Below are positions 15,901 to 25,517 of a DNA stretch of 39,962 nt, piece by piece. The position numbers were made by a program, and so were the translations under genes. This stretch comes from Deinococcus ruber (lineage in GTDB: Bacteria; Deinococcota; Deinococci; Deinococcales; Deinococcaceae): assembly GCF_014648095.1 (NCBI RefSeq), contig NZ_BMQL01000041.1, forward strand, positions 1 to 39,962. Direction: 5' to 3'. The first letter of the stretch is position 1. Each line of letters starts with the position of its first letter. The notes under the pieces were generated by a model. It searched no databases, was not told the DNA's origin, and saw only the letters and a program-made list of their open reading frames with translations.

Positions 15901-17861
15901 CCTGCTGCGCGACTACTTCACCATGCCGCTGGAAGCATTCTGCCAGCGGCACCTGCCGAACCCCGAGGCGGCGAGCAGCCCGCAGATTCCGGAGTACCGC
16001 GAACGCATCCTGGGGCAGCTCAGCGAGGCGCAGGCACGAGTCGTGACCGATGACGAGAGCCGGGCCATCCTGGTGCTCGCCGGGCCCGGTAGCGGCAAGA
16101 CCCGCACCATCGTTCACCGGGTCGCGAACTTGGTGGCGCTGCGCGACGTCAATCCGGAACGCGTCCTGGTGCTGGCCTACAACCGCACGGCGGTGGCGGA
16201 GGTGCGCGAACGGCTGGCGGCTCTGATCGGCGCGAGCGGCGTCCACGTGGACGTACTGACCTTTCACGGCCTGGCCCGCAAGCTGACCAACCTCAGCGAG
16301 CGTGACGCCCCCAGAGAGATACCTGCCGAGGCGCGCTTCACCTGGCTGATCGAACAGGCCGTCGCCCACCTGCGGGAGAATCCCGCGCCGTACCAGTACG
16401 TGCTCGTCGATGAATACCAGGACATCAAGGGGGCGGAGTACGACCTGGTCACGCTGCTCGCCAGCTTCGATCGCGACGGGGCGCCCAGCCAGGGCGAAGA
16501 GGACGACCGCGAGCAGCCCGGCTACCTGGTGGCGGTGGGGGACGACGACCAGAACCTGTACACCTTTCAGGGCGCGAACATCGAGTTCATTCACCGTTTC
16601 CGTCAGGACTACGACATCCAGGACGAGAAGGTGGTGCCGCTGCTTTCCAACTACCGTAGCCGCCCACGGATCGTGGCCGCCGCCAACGCCTTCATCGAGC
16701 TGGCCCTGCCCGCCGGGGCACGGCTGAAGGGCGAGGCGCAGCGGGTGGTCAGTGTGCGGGACGGCGACGGGGAGGTGCGGATCGGGCGCTACACCCACCG
16801 TTACCACGCGGCGCTGGGGATCGCGGCCGACGTGCGGCGACGGATGGAGGCGGGCACGCCCGCACATGAGATCGCGGTGCTGAGCCGCACCTGGGATCAG
16901 CTCAACGAACTTCAGCACACCCTGCGGGAAGCGGGGGTACCGTACCAGCTCTACAACGTCCACGACCAGCTCAGGCCCGCCGGAAGCTTGATCGGGCACG
17001 CGGTGCGCGAGCGGCTGATCCTCCAACCGGAGGTCGCGGTTCCTGAGGCCCACGCGGCGCTGGAGGCCCTGCGGTCACAGCTCGGCCTGAGTGGCCGTGA
17101 CCGGGCCTGGTCGGCCGAGTGGCCGTGACCGGGCCTGGTCGGCCATCCTGGCCGCCACCGAGGGCTTACACGGCCTGACCCAGGGGGCCCTTGCCCTGCG
17201 CATTGACGCGGCCCGTCCACTCGCCCGTGGCGGGGTGGTGCTGAGTACTTTCCACAGCGCCAAGGGCAGCGAATTCGACCACGTGTTCGTGCTGAGCGAA
17301 GGCCTACGGGGCCACGGACGCATCCCTCCAGTCGACGACACCCGGGCACTGTACGTCGCCCTGACCCGTGCCCGAGAGAGCGTCACCCTGCTGCGCCGGG
17401 AAGGCGACTGTCATCCGTCGCTGCTCGACCCTGACTTCCAGGCCGCCCTGCAGAGGCTGGGGGCCGAGAGCTTCCGGGTACCGACCGACGCGCCCTGGCC
17501 CGCCACCATCCGCTACCAGCTCACGCCGGATCCGGGCGATCTGTACATCAGCGCCCGAGAAGTGCTGCTCGATGAGGGGCGCGCCGCTGTCGAAGCGTAT
17601 GCCCGGGCGTGGGACGAGTTGCAGCTCCAGCACCTGCAAGTGCGGAGTTTGCACGGCGTCGTGGCTCAACTTACGCGCACGGGCCGCTTCACCCAGCGTC
17701 TTGGTGCGGCCTTGCGGCAAGGAGACGTTCGGACCACCGGAGCGACCATCCTGCGCTGTGAGCGAGATGACGAATGGTATGCCAGGGCGGGGTACGACGG
17801 CGACGCCACCCACCACCATCTGGTACTGCCGGAGTTCGAGATCACCCAACCGCTGAGCTGA
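12990..17861 (+). pseudogene. giant exonuclease-RecQ-UvrD helicase, interrupted twice
   Basis: Three frames join into one protein of about 1,610 aa. The N terminus (12990-13400) is a DnaQ-like exonuclease: DLEIEEG, GHNLRRFD and DPVEDCRES carry DEDD-type residues. The middle is a RecQ helicase, with the Walker A motif TGGGKSLTFQ near 13834, LDEAHTLSQWGMDF near 14149 and SAFGMGIDRP followed by QEIGRVARQPG. The C terminus is a UvrD-like helicase: AGPGSGKT near 16082, VDEYQD near 16405, GDDDQNLYTFQGA, HSAKGSEFDHVF and YVALTRARESV. The first break is in a run of six C at 13410-13415; a seventh C would restore the frame. The second is a 28-bp tandem duplication at 17089-17144; deleting one copy restores it. 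Each motif is otherwise well kept, so inactivation looks recent, unless the first break is a read error. Confidence 0.85.
17089..17144 (+). repeat. 28-bp tandem duplication that shifts the helicase frame
   Basis: Positions 17089-17116 are repeated exactly at 17117-17144. Since 28 is not a multiple of three, the second copy throws the reading frame and leads to a stop at 17126-17128. With one copy removed, the protein reads straight through as LSGRDRAWSAILAATEGLHG. This is the kind of change that replication slippage makes and could revert. Confidence 0.92.
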
Positions 17862-18136
17862 GACAACATACCGTTGCAGGGCGCGACAGCGTCCAGCCCG
17901 TCTCCTCAGCCGATAACCGCCTCGATACCACCGAGCGGAAAATAGGGTTCTGCCCTGACGGTGAAGTTCCTGCAGCAACACTTTCACAAGGAGGGCCAGG
18001 GGCAGCCAGCTGTTCGGCCACCACAGCGAAGGGATGAGGAACGCGAGGTCTTGAAGCTCAACAACCGTTGCAAGCTCGGGTCGAATGAGATGTTCGATGC
18101 AGCGGCGGCCTAGTTGGTGTGGCAACGGAAGCGAAT

Positions 18137-19767
18137 TCAGTGACCGCTACACGCCCGAATCACCGCCATGAGAACCACCGCCAGCAGCCAATACACTCCA
18201 AAAGGAACGCGCGGAGGGGCTGGCAGCGTGGGTGGACGCGCAGACAACTCAACAGGCTTGATCCGTTTCGCCGTCACCGCCTGCCAATCTCGGTCTTTGG
18301 CCTCCTTCAGGAGTTTCTTGGCCTGGGGCTGCCCCTCATGGTCGGCACGTTCCAGCAGCCACTTGGCGTAGTCCAGACTGGCCTGCAGAGGCTGGGTATC
18401 CACGGGGCGCAGGACATTGTCCTCGCCCAGCTCCACCTGCCCAGCCCGGAGCGCCGTGGCCAGTTCCACCCGCGCATCGTTCTGACCGCCGTCTGCCGCC
18501 CGCAGGAGATACACCAGGTGATCCCGAGCACCAAGATCGAAGGCGGGACGGTACAGCTCAAAGCTCCGGTAAACGCGCCAACTGCATTCGGGATCGTACA
18601 GCTGGGCCCCTCGCAGACAGGTGGCCCGCTCCTGTTGCGGTCTTTAAGCACGTACCCGTACAGGCGCGCCAAGATCACAGCAACTTCACGGCAGCCGTGC
18701 CCGAGCAGCTGTTCCAGGACAGGCGTGACTTGGCGTGTGATCTGCACGCCTTTGGCCAGGGCCAAGCGGCCGACCGCATGCGCGCAGTCGGCCGCGTCCG
18801 AAGCTTCAGCGCCGCTCCGGGCGAGCAGCAGGCGCAGGCCACGCTCCAGCCGGGGATCCTGAGAGGGCAATTTCCCTAGCGTGTCCCCCAGAGCAAAGGC
18901 GGCATTCGTTGGCAGAGCGTAGTCGGGATGCGCCTCGTAGACGTCCAGCACCTTTCCCAGTTCCTCGGTGGCCGCCTGGGTGTCGCCCTGCTGGTAGGCC
19001 CCGATCAGTGGCTCGGCGATTTCTGCCGGATGGAGCTGCGCGGCCATGGCGGCGTTTTCAGCCCCGCGCTTCAGATTGCGCTCAAAAGCCCGGGCGTAAT
19101 GGGCGACCTGAGCGTGGTACCGCGCCCACAGGCGGCTACGCGCGCTGTTGCTCAGCAGCGGTTCTTGGGAACGTAGGTACGCCATCGCCATCTCGTCACT
19201 TCCGCCCCATTCGGTACGCAGCAGCGACAGCAGCCGCAAGCGCAGCGTGAGACTTTCCGGATTGAGCGCGATCCCCCGTTCATACCACTCCGGCAGATGA
19301 CCCTGAGCCAGGTTCTCCGGCGTGATGGGATTGCCGAAGGCCAGCTGGGTGTCACCGAGAATCATCAGGGCAGCCAGCGGATTGGCAGTCAACGCCGTGG
19401 CGGCCTCCGCCACCTCGCGCGCACCTGTCAGATAGTGCAGCATGCCGCGCCGCCCCCGGTCGCTGACCCGGTCACTGGTATGACCACCCCGCTCGGCATA
19501 CCCCCGGGCTGTCAGCCAGGTCGCCAAGGCCACCTGGGCAACGTAAGATCCCGGATGCTCCTGAGTCAACGCCTCGAGGTGCGGCCCAAAGCCGATGCCG
19601 CCCAGGCTGAACGCCTTGAAGGCGTTCAACAGCGCGTCTTCCCGCAGATCCCCCTGCTCGAAGCGGTGCTGTAAGTCGCTCAGCGCCGTGTTGAGCGGCA
19701 CGAACTGTTCGGTGTTGAGGAGGTGGAGCAGAGAAGGTTCCGCCGATTGGATGGTAGGTGCGCTCAT
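18137..19767 (-). pseudogene. DUF4034-like protein with one frameshift and a C-terminal membrane segment
   Basis: The start at 19767 is chosen because GAGGAG precedes the ATG (MSAPTIQSAEPSLLHLLNTE). The first frame is helical and repeat-like, with features typical of DUF4034 proteins (TWLTARGYAERGG, EWYERGIALNPESLTLRLRL, RLWARYHAQVAHYARAFERN). After YGYVLKDRN, near 18630-18650, the coding sense moves to another frame, where AQLYDPECSWRVYRSFELYR and DLGARDHLVYLLRAADGG continue naturally. That frame reaches a C-terminal hydrophobic helix (VYWLLAVVLMAVIRACSG) and stops at 18137. An intact protein would be about 543 aa. It is divergent from the large solenoid gene across about 160 bp, which hints at a shared system. 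The function of the family is not established. Confidence 0.7.
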
Positions 19768-19926
19768 GCTCCTCACACTATAAATTGCGGCGTCTTCTCT
19801 CCATCTGACGGTTGACAACGCCTAATGCTGCCTCGACGAAATGAAGGTTCAGCAACAAGGGTCTCCCTGCTGGCCGAACGCCCTTCCCACTTCCGGCAGA
19901 CGTCCTCGTGCACAATGACGCTACCC

Positions 19927-22900
19927 ATGAAGACCGCCCAACTGCTGAGCGAACTCGACGCCCTGACCGACCGAGCACGCCTGAGGCGGATGGTGGAGGT
20001 GGGCCGTCTCCCAGCTCAGGAACGCGAACCGATCCTGACCGACCTGGCCGCTGGCACCGTCTATGAACGCCGTCTCGCACTGTACTCGTGCCACGGAAGC
20101 CGGGATGCCCAGCGCGCGGTGCAGGCCGCTCAGGACGCCTCGCAGCACGTCTTCGCCCCGGCGGGGCCACTGGTGGCGCTGCTGTGCTCGGAGGAACAGT
20201 TCAGCGCCCTGCTGCACCAACTTCCCTCCGCTCGGCATCAGAAGCTCGTGCTGCAGTGGAAGCTGGCCGGACGTTCCAGCGAACCGATCGACCAGTGGGT
20301 GCAGCACTTAGTCCAAGACGATCGGCTCAGCGAAAGCTGGCGTGTCCTGGCGTATGCCTCCTCTACCGTCGTAGGCCGCCTGCTCCCTCAAGCTCTGCTG
20401 GAAGGCGGTGAAGCTGCCTGGGGTCGCCTAGCGCGCTGGCATCCGCGACTGCTCGGCCAGGAGCTCCTCCGGCAAGCCCAGCTCAGTAGGGAACGCACCC
20501 CCACGCTGACGTACCGGATCAACCAGGTGCTGGGGCTGCTGGCAGAGCGGGCGAGCGACCTGGCCTTGGCGTTGGTGCGCGAACTCGCGCGAACAACGCC
20601 CCTGTCACACCTGACTCTTCAACCGCTGGCCCTCTCGAACCCGGGCGAGATAGCCGATCTGCTGTTGGCGTCCCAGGATCAGGTGCGCGTCTCGCTGACG
20701 CCCCGGCTCAAGCGCCTGCGCCCCGAACAGATCGCCGCCCTGCTGACCCAGCGGCCAGCGGTCTTTCCTGACATCGAACGCGCCTACGCTCGCCTGAAGC
20801 CAGCGCGTCGCCAGATCCTCGCGCCCGCGCTCATGGCAGCGCTGATGACTGCAGAGGGCGTGCTGCCTGTGGGCGTGGTCGGCAGCCTTCCGAGCGGGCT
20901 GCGTGTCTCGGAGGCGCGGCGACAGCTGGCGCTTCCCTCGTTCCAGACCCAGATGCTCGCGCGCCTGCCGTATGCTGGGCTGCTGCCCTGGGACGAAGCC
21001 CGCAGCGTTCTCAGCGACGCGCTTCGGCATCCGGACGCCGAGATTCGGGGGCAGGCGCTCGCGAGCTTGATCTTCTCGGTTCGCTACGAACGGCAGCGGC
21101 AGGGGGAACTGCTGTCCCTCCTCACCGCACGCCGCAGCGAGCAGGACCCGGTCAGAAGCCGAATGATCGAGGGCCTGGCCGCGCTACCGCCGGGTCTGTG
21201 GCAGACGGCGAGTCTGGACGCCCTGGGCCAAGTCCTCCGGGACGCGCTGAATGCCGCCGACCTGTCGCACACCACGGCCCTGTCGGCCGAGCGGCTGTTG
21301 CTGGCCCTGCTGCCCTTTCATCCTCAGTGGGGCGCGGCGTGGCTGGCTGCGCTGGTGCAGGCGCGTGGCCAGGTCAATCTGGGGCGACTCGGGGATCGCC
21401 TGTCGGCGAACACCGTCCAGACGTTGGTGCCTGAGCTCCTCCCGGTGCTGAAAGCCTGGGCCACGCGAGAACGCGAAGCGTCCCTCCTCCTGGCCCTTCA
21501 GAGTTTTGGACGCTTCCTGAAGACCCTCCCTGAATTTCTCCTGCTGTTGGAAGGCCTGGCACGCCAGGCGTCCTCGACCTGGACATCGGTCGGGGCACTC
21601 AGCTTGCTAGCCGAACACGCGAAGGGACGATTCGCGGTGTTGGTGCCCCAGCTGCTGACCAAAGATGCCAGCTGGGCGACGCAGCCGCTGGTGTATACCC
21701 ATCTGCATGAGCAGCGACAGGATCTGCTCACGCCCTTCCTGGGACGGCAGACCTTCAGCGGGCGCTTCAGCACGGGGCGGACACGGTTTGTGCTGCCCAT
21801 CGGGGACGGCTTTCACCGCTGGACGCTCCAACAGCAGCAGCTGTTCGCCCAAACGCTGATCGAAGTTTCGCGCGACGCCGTGCGGGACGCGCCCAGCGTC
21901 ATCGCTGCGCTGCATCAACTCGCCGCTCTGCCCTCGCCCGTTCGTCTGCAGGCCGCCTCGCCGGAGACGTTCCTGACCCGGCTGAGCGGGAGCGGGCGGT
22001 CTCAGGAAGATGCCCCGCTGCGCCGCCTGACCGAACTGGCACAGCTGAACAACTCGAACGTCGCGCTGAGAGACACCGCCCTGCGTCTGCTGGGTCGCCT
22101 GGACACCGCTCGTGGCGTTCCTGTCCTGCTGGATACTCTGGAGGACGATCGCGCCCGGATCGCGATCTACACGCTGCGCCGTCCTCTGCTGACGCTGCCG
22201 CCTGCCGACGCCCTGCGACTGCTGCTGCAGGTACCACGCGAGAAGGTCACGGTGCTGAAAGAAGTCGTGCGCTTGATCGGTGACTTGCCCGGCGACGCAG
22301 CTTACCTGGCCCTGCTCGACTTCAGTAAACAAGCCCTTCACCGGGATGTCCATGTGGCCCTGTTGCGGGGCTTCTGGAACCACTTGAACCGCCCTGCCAC
22401 CTGGCCCGTCCTGTTGGCTGCCGCCACTTCAGCGGACGCAGCGCTGAGTGACGGGCTGGTGCGGCTCCCCCTCCAGAACATCCGGGACGAGCACCGCGCG
22501 CAGGCCATGGAACTGCTCGAAGTGCTCTTCACCCATCCGGAGCCGATGGTTCGGCTGGAAACACTGCGGTTTCATACGTCCGTCACCGATCCGGAGCGCC
22601 GTGTACTGCCCGTGCTGCTCAGCAGCCTGGCATCCCCATACACTGAAGAATCGCAGGCGGCAGGTCAGGTGATCTTCGCGTCCTACACGGGCCGCGACGC
22701 CCCAGCGGTCGCGGCCGCCTTCACGCAGCTACTGTCTCAGCCTCGCGCGTTGATCAATGCCACCACTGCCCTCCAGGCAGCGGCCGTGTCCTCGCGGCCA
22801 CAGGCCGCACCCCTGGTTCACGCGGTTCTCCAGGCGTTGGCCGCCGATCCCCTCACCATGCAGTTGCAGGTCAAACTCGCGGTCAGCACCCTGGACTGGA

Positions 22901-23238
22901 CAGCCTTGGGGGAACACTTGCAGCGCTGGGCAGACGCCAGTCTGTTACACGCCGAAGCGCTGATGGAAGCGGTGAGCGCCATCTCAAGCGCCCGCTACCG
23001 CACCGACGTGCAGGACGTCGAGATGTTGGAACAGCGGCTGGCAGGCACGGGGGCAGAAGGTCGCCGTTTGGCGCTGGCGGCCTTGGTACTGAGTGCACAG
23101 GCACCGGGACGCTGGACGCCCGAACGGCTGGAGCGGCTGCGCGGCTACCGGGCCGATCCGTCGGTGCTGGTCGCCAGTGCCGCGCACTTCACCCTCCCGG
23201 CTGCCGAGACAGAACAGGGAGGCAACGCGCAGCTCTGA
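19927..23238 (+). CDS. large alpha-solenoid (HEAT-like) protein, about 1,104 aa
   Basis: The frame opens at 19825, but I place the start at the ATG of MKTAQLLSELDALTDRARLR (19927); an ATG at 19915 is also possible and neither has a strong ribosome binding site. The product is almost entirely helical with repeated Leu/Ala-rich helix pairs, for example RDTALRLLGRLDTARGVPVL, DDRARIAIYTLRRPLLTLP and MVRLETLRFHTSVTDPERRV, which fit HEAT-type repeats, especially after residue 650. No catalytic motif, signal peptide or membrane segment is seen. Such scaffolds bind proteins or nucleic acid. It is divergent from the DUF4034-like gene and convergent with the second integrase. The frame is intact over 3.3 kb. 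Exact family not recognised. Confidence 0.8.
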   Translation: MKTAQLLSELDALTDRARLRRMVEVGRLPAQEREPILTDLAAGTVYERRLALYSCHGSRDAQRAVQAAQDASQHVFAPAGPLVALLCSEEQFSALLHQLPSARHQKLVLQWKLAGRSSEPIDQWVQHLVQDDRLSESWRVLAYASSTVVGRLLPQALLEGGEAAWGRLARWHPRLLGQELLRQAQLSRERTPTLTYRINQVLGLLAERASDLALALVRELARTTPLSHLTLQPLALSNPGEIADLLLASQDQVRVSLTPRLKRLRPEQIAALLTQRPAVFPDIERAYARLKPARRQILAPALMAALMTAEGVLPVGVVGSLPSGLRVSEARRQLALPSFQTQMLARLPYAGLLPWDEARSVLSDALRHPDAEIRGQALASLIFSVRYERQRQGELLSLLTARRSEQDPVRSRMIEGLAALPPGLWQTASLDALGQVLRDALNAADLSHTTALSAERLLLALLPFHPQWGAAWLAALVQARGQVNLGRLGDRLSANTVQTLVPELLPVLKAWATREREASLLLALQSFGRFLKTLPEFLLLLEGLARQASSTWTSVGALSLLAEHAKGRFAVLVPQLLTKDASWATQPLVYTHLHEQRQDLLTPFLGRQTFSGRFSTGRTRFVLPIGDGFHRWTLQQQQLFAQTLIEVSRDAVRDAPSVIAALHQLAALPSPVRLQAASPETFLTRLSGSGRSQEDAPLRRLTELAQLNNSNVALRDTALRLLGRLDTARGVPVLLDTLEDDRARIAIYTLRRPLLTLPPADALRLLLQVPREKVTVLKEVVRLIGDLPGDAAYLALLDFSKQALHRDVHVALLRGFWNHLNRPATWPVLLAAATSADAALSDGLVRLPLQNIRDEHRAQAMELLEVLFTHPEPMVRLETLRFHTSVTDPERRVLPVLLSSLASPYTEESQAAGQVIFASYTGRDAPAVAAAFTQLLSQPRALINATTALQAAAVSSRPQAAPLVHAVLQALAADPLTMQLQVKLAVSTLDWTALGEHLQRWADASLLHAEALMEAVSAISSARYRTDVQDVEMLEQRLAGTGAEGRRLALAALVLSAQAPGRWTPERLERLRGYRADPSVLVASAAHFTLPAAETEQGGNAQL

Positions 23239-23246
23239 ACATCCAT

Positions 23247-23285
23247 GCCCCTGAGATGGAGGATGGAATGTGTGCCCTCAGGGGC
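23247..23285. terminator. hairpin between solenoid gene and second integrase
   Basis: GCCCCTGAG at 23247-23255 pairs exactly with CTCAGGGGC at 23277-23285, with a 21-nt loop. It lies just after the stop of the solenoid gene and before the convergent integrase stop. The loop is long and no T-run follows, so the terminator call is weak. Confidence 0.35.
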
Positions 23286-23350
23286 GGCACTGCTGCACCG
23301 AGCAGATGGGCTATCGACGCATAGAAGGGACCATTCTCTGCTTCTCCCAG

Positions 23351-24532
23351 TCAGGCCACCTGATCGTCCTGCCGTCCCCGGATGGCCGGAGCGCTGGCTG
23401 GGCGAAGCTTCAGGGGCAGCGGCGTGAGCAGTTTCGTCAGCGCGATGGTGTGGCGCTCATGCTCTTCCAGATAGATGTGGCGGTAGATGTCCGCCGTGGT
23501 GCTGGGTCTGGAGTGCCCCAGCTTCTCGCTGACCACTTCCATCGGCACGCCCTGGCTGAGCATCAGCGAGGCGTAGGTGTGCCGCAGATCGTGAAAGCGC
23601 ACGTGCCCGAGGCCCGCGCTGCTGGCGATCCGCCCAGAGCTCTTGGTCAGCGAATCTGGATACAGGCGCTCCCCGGCCCGGTTGGTGAACACATAGGCAG
23701 TGGGCAACGTCAGTTCGTCGGCCTGCCGCATCTGATGTTGCCGCAGCAAGCGGGTGGTTTCCGGAGCCAGATGCAGGTCGCGGACGCCCGACTCGGTCTT
23801 CGGCGCCCCCAGGGTCGCTTTGCCGTTCACCACCGTCAGGTTCTCGCGCACCCGCACCACGCCTGCATCCAGATCGAGGTGCGACCATTGCCGCGCGCAG
23901 ACCTCGCCCCGGCGCAGACCCGTGGCGATCACGAACTCGAACAGCACGCCGAGGCGCTGCTTGTGAGCCGTTGCCAGAAATTGCCTCGCTTCCTCAGGAC
24001 TCAAGGCGCGGGCCGTTTTGGTGCGCTTGAAGCTCGGGAGATGCACAATTTCAGCCACGTTGCGAGACACGATCTCATCCAACAGTGCGTCCTGCAGCGC
24101 CCCTTTGAGGATCACCCTCACCTGGTGGAGCAGTGAGCGGGGAAAACCTTGCTGCACCAGCGTGTGATACGCGCTGCGGACATCGCTGGGTTTGAGATCC
24201 TGAAGCCGTTTCTCGCCCAGCAGGGGTTTCAGGTGGCGTTGCGTTAGGTAACGGTAGTTGGCGATGGTCTTGGGAGCCAGATTCAGCTCCTTGCCGTCCA
24301 ACCACTTCGGCAGCCAGTCATTCAGGGTAATGCGGTTGGGCATCGGCAACAGGCCACGGTCTCGGTCCGCGATTGCCTGGCTCTTGGCCCGCTCGGCAAG
24401 CACACGCGACTCCGCAACACCGTACTTGAGAATCTGCTTGCCATCCTGATCGAACCCCAGGGTGATCTGCCAGCGATAGGTTCCGCTCGGGAGTTGCCGG
24501 ATTGATCCCTGCCCATTCGTACGTCGTTTCAT
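23351..24532 (-). CDS. tyrosine recombinase / phage-type integrase, second copy
   Basis: The start at 24532 (MKRRTNGQGSIRQLPSGTYR) is supported by GGAGGGTAGG directly upstream; the frame extends 19 codons further. The N terminus is an AP2-like arm-binding domain (TYRWQITLGFDQDGKQIL), followed by a SAM-like core-binding domain (TLNDWLPKWLDGKELNLAPK). The catalytic set is complete: Arg in ATGLRRGEVCAR, Lys in GAPKTESGVRDLHL, HxxR in FHDLRHTYASLM, His in LGHSRPST and the Tyr in DIYRHIYLEEH. The product is 393 aa, typical of integrases of actinophage-like or integrative elements. It points away from flanking IS4 debris and towards the solenoid gene, so it may mark the right limit of the island that begins near 9.8 kb. 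Confidence 0.93.
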   Translation of the reverse strand: MKRRTNGQGSIRQLPSGTYRWQITLGFDQDGKQILKYGVAESRVLAERAKSQAIADRDRGLLPMPNRITLNDWLPKWLDGKELNLAPKTIANYRYLTQRHLKPLLGEKRLQDLKPSDVRSAYHTLVQQGFPRSLLHQVRVILKGALQDALLDEIVSRNVAEIVHLPSFKRTKTARALSPEEARQFLATAHKQRLGVLFEFVIATGLRRGEVCARQWSHLDLDAGVVRVRENLTVVNGKATLGAPKTESGVRDLHLAPETTRLLRQHQMRQADELTLPTAYVFTNRAGERLYPDSLTKSSGRIASSAGLGHVRFHDLRHTYASLMLSQGVPMEVVSEKLGHSRPSTTADIYRHIYLEEHERHTIALTKLLTPLPLKLRPASAPAIRGRQDDQVA

Positions 24533-24566
24533 CCTACCCTCCGTCCGCTTCTGCGGCTGGACGTGA

Positions 24567-25100
24567 TGGTGGCTCGACGTCACCCTCACCGGTCAGCGGT
24601 TTGGCCCCGTCCATGTCGTGCTGGGCCGTCCGTGGGACGGCCCGGAACAGTGGCAGGTCGTCAGCGATGAGCCTACCGGTGTGGAGACGTTCGCGGAGTA
24701 TGGGGAACGGTTTCAGATCGAGGAAGGCTTTCTGGACGACAAAAGTGGGCTGTTCGGCTTGGAAGCATCCCGCCTGCGGGATCCCGCGAGCCTGGAGCGC
24801 CTGGTGCTGGTAACATCCACCGCCACGCTCCTGCTGGTCTCTGAAGGCCTTCAGGTTGTCGAGCAGGGCCTGCGGCGCGTGGTTGATCCTCACTGGCAGC
24901 GCGGCTTGAGCTACCTTAAGATCGGTCTTCGGGCCGTGCAGTACGCACTTGGGAGGGGACAAGCAGTGTTTACTCGACTCAGTTTGCATGGCGGTGCTGA
25001 TCCTGAACCGATCAGCGGCCGAACGTCGAAGAAGTCAGACCCACGGATACGGATCGCCTTCGAAGTCGGCTGGACGCTCGTTTTTCGCCCGCTCTCATAA
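24567..25100 (+). pseudogene. IS4-family transposase fragment, C-terminal half
   Basis: The frame from 24567 has no start and lacks the N-terminal half, including the first two catalytic Asp residues. It keeps the IS4 signature Y(2)R(3)E(6)K in [20 protein letters not shown], with VVSDEPTG upstream and helical [20 protein letters not shown] downstream, and ends naturally at 25100. It begins directly beside the integrase promoter region, so the rest of the element was probably lost when the island inserted or rearranged. Confidence 0.75.
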
Positions 25101-25127
25101 AATTTGTCAGGCAGTCAGGACATTACC

Positions 25128-25268
25128 CATAAGACCAAGACCATTCAAAACTGTCTGCTAACCCATCCGAACGTGCATTTCCATTTCACGCCAACCAGCG
25201 GCTCCTGGCTCAATCTGGTGGAGTCGTGGTTTGCCCTGCTGAGCCGCTCGATGGCACCATCAGCTTGA
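25128..25268 (+). pseudogene. IS630-family transposase fragment
   Basis: About 46 codons read HKTKTIQNCLLTHPNVHFHF followed by TPTSGSWLNLVESWFALLSR, the characteristic C-terminal part of IS630 transposases including the last catalytic Glu in NLVESW. Everything upstream is missing, and the frame ends in an unrelated stop at 25268. It abuts the IS4 remnant, so at least two unrelated elements decayed here. Confidence 0.7.
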
Positions 25269-25476
25269 ACACAATCCCAGGTTCGTCTGTCTCCAACTTG
25301 CGCAGGTATCGATCATCTTTTGTCGCCGGGATCAGTCGCGCTCCAGTAGGGTGTAGCGACCGTACATTGAAACTTCAGCAGCGCCACATTCTTCCCGAAC
25401 GACATGATCGCAGGGCAGAACGGCAACCCTTGCTCTGGCAGGATCACCCCTGCAACGCCACCACCCATTTGTAGGG

Positions 25477-25517
25477 TGACAGATCATGCTGCATCTCCCT
25501 AGGCTCAGGTGCTGATG
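25477..25517 (+). repeat. 41-bp inverted copy of the leader and start of the gene at 28119-28349
   Basis: These 41 bp match the reverse complement of 28347-28387 at 37 of 41 positions, ending in the ATG of each downstream gene. In this copy an in-frame TAG interrupts the stretch before the ATG, which argues that the shared sequence is an untranslated leader, and that both genes start at the shared ATG. Confidence 0.7.

Noticed and set aside
14825..17053. 742-codon minus-strand frame opposite the helicase
   Set aside because: The plus strand carries intact RecQ and UvrD motifs throughout. The antisense frame is a typical shadow in GC-rich coding DNA.
25119..25133. Tn5/IS50-like end (TTACCCATAAG) similar to the one at 39578
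   Set aside because: In frame it encodes part of the IS630 motif (THKTK), and no IS50-like transposase follows. The match is best explained as coincidence.
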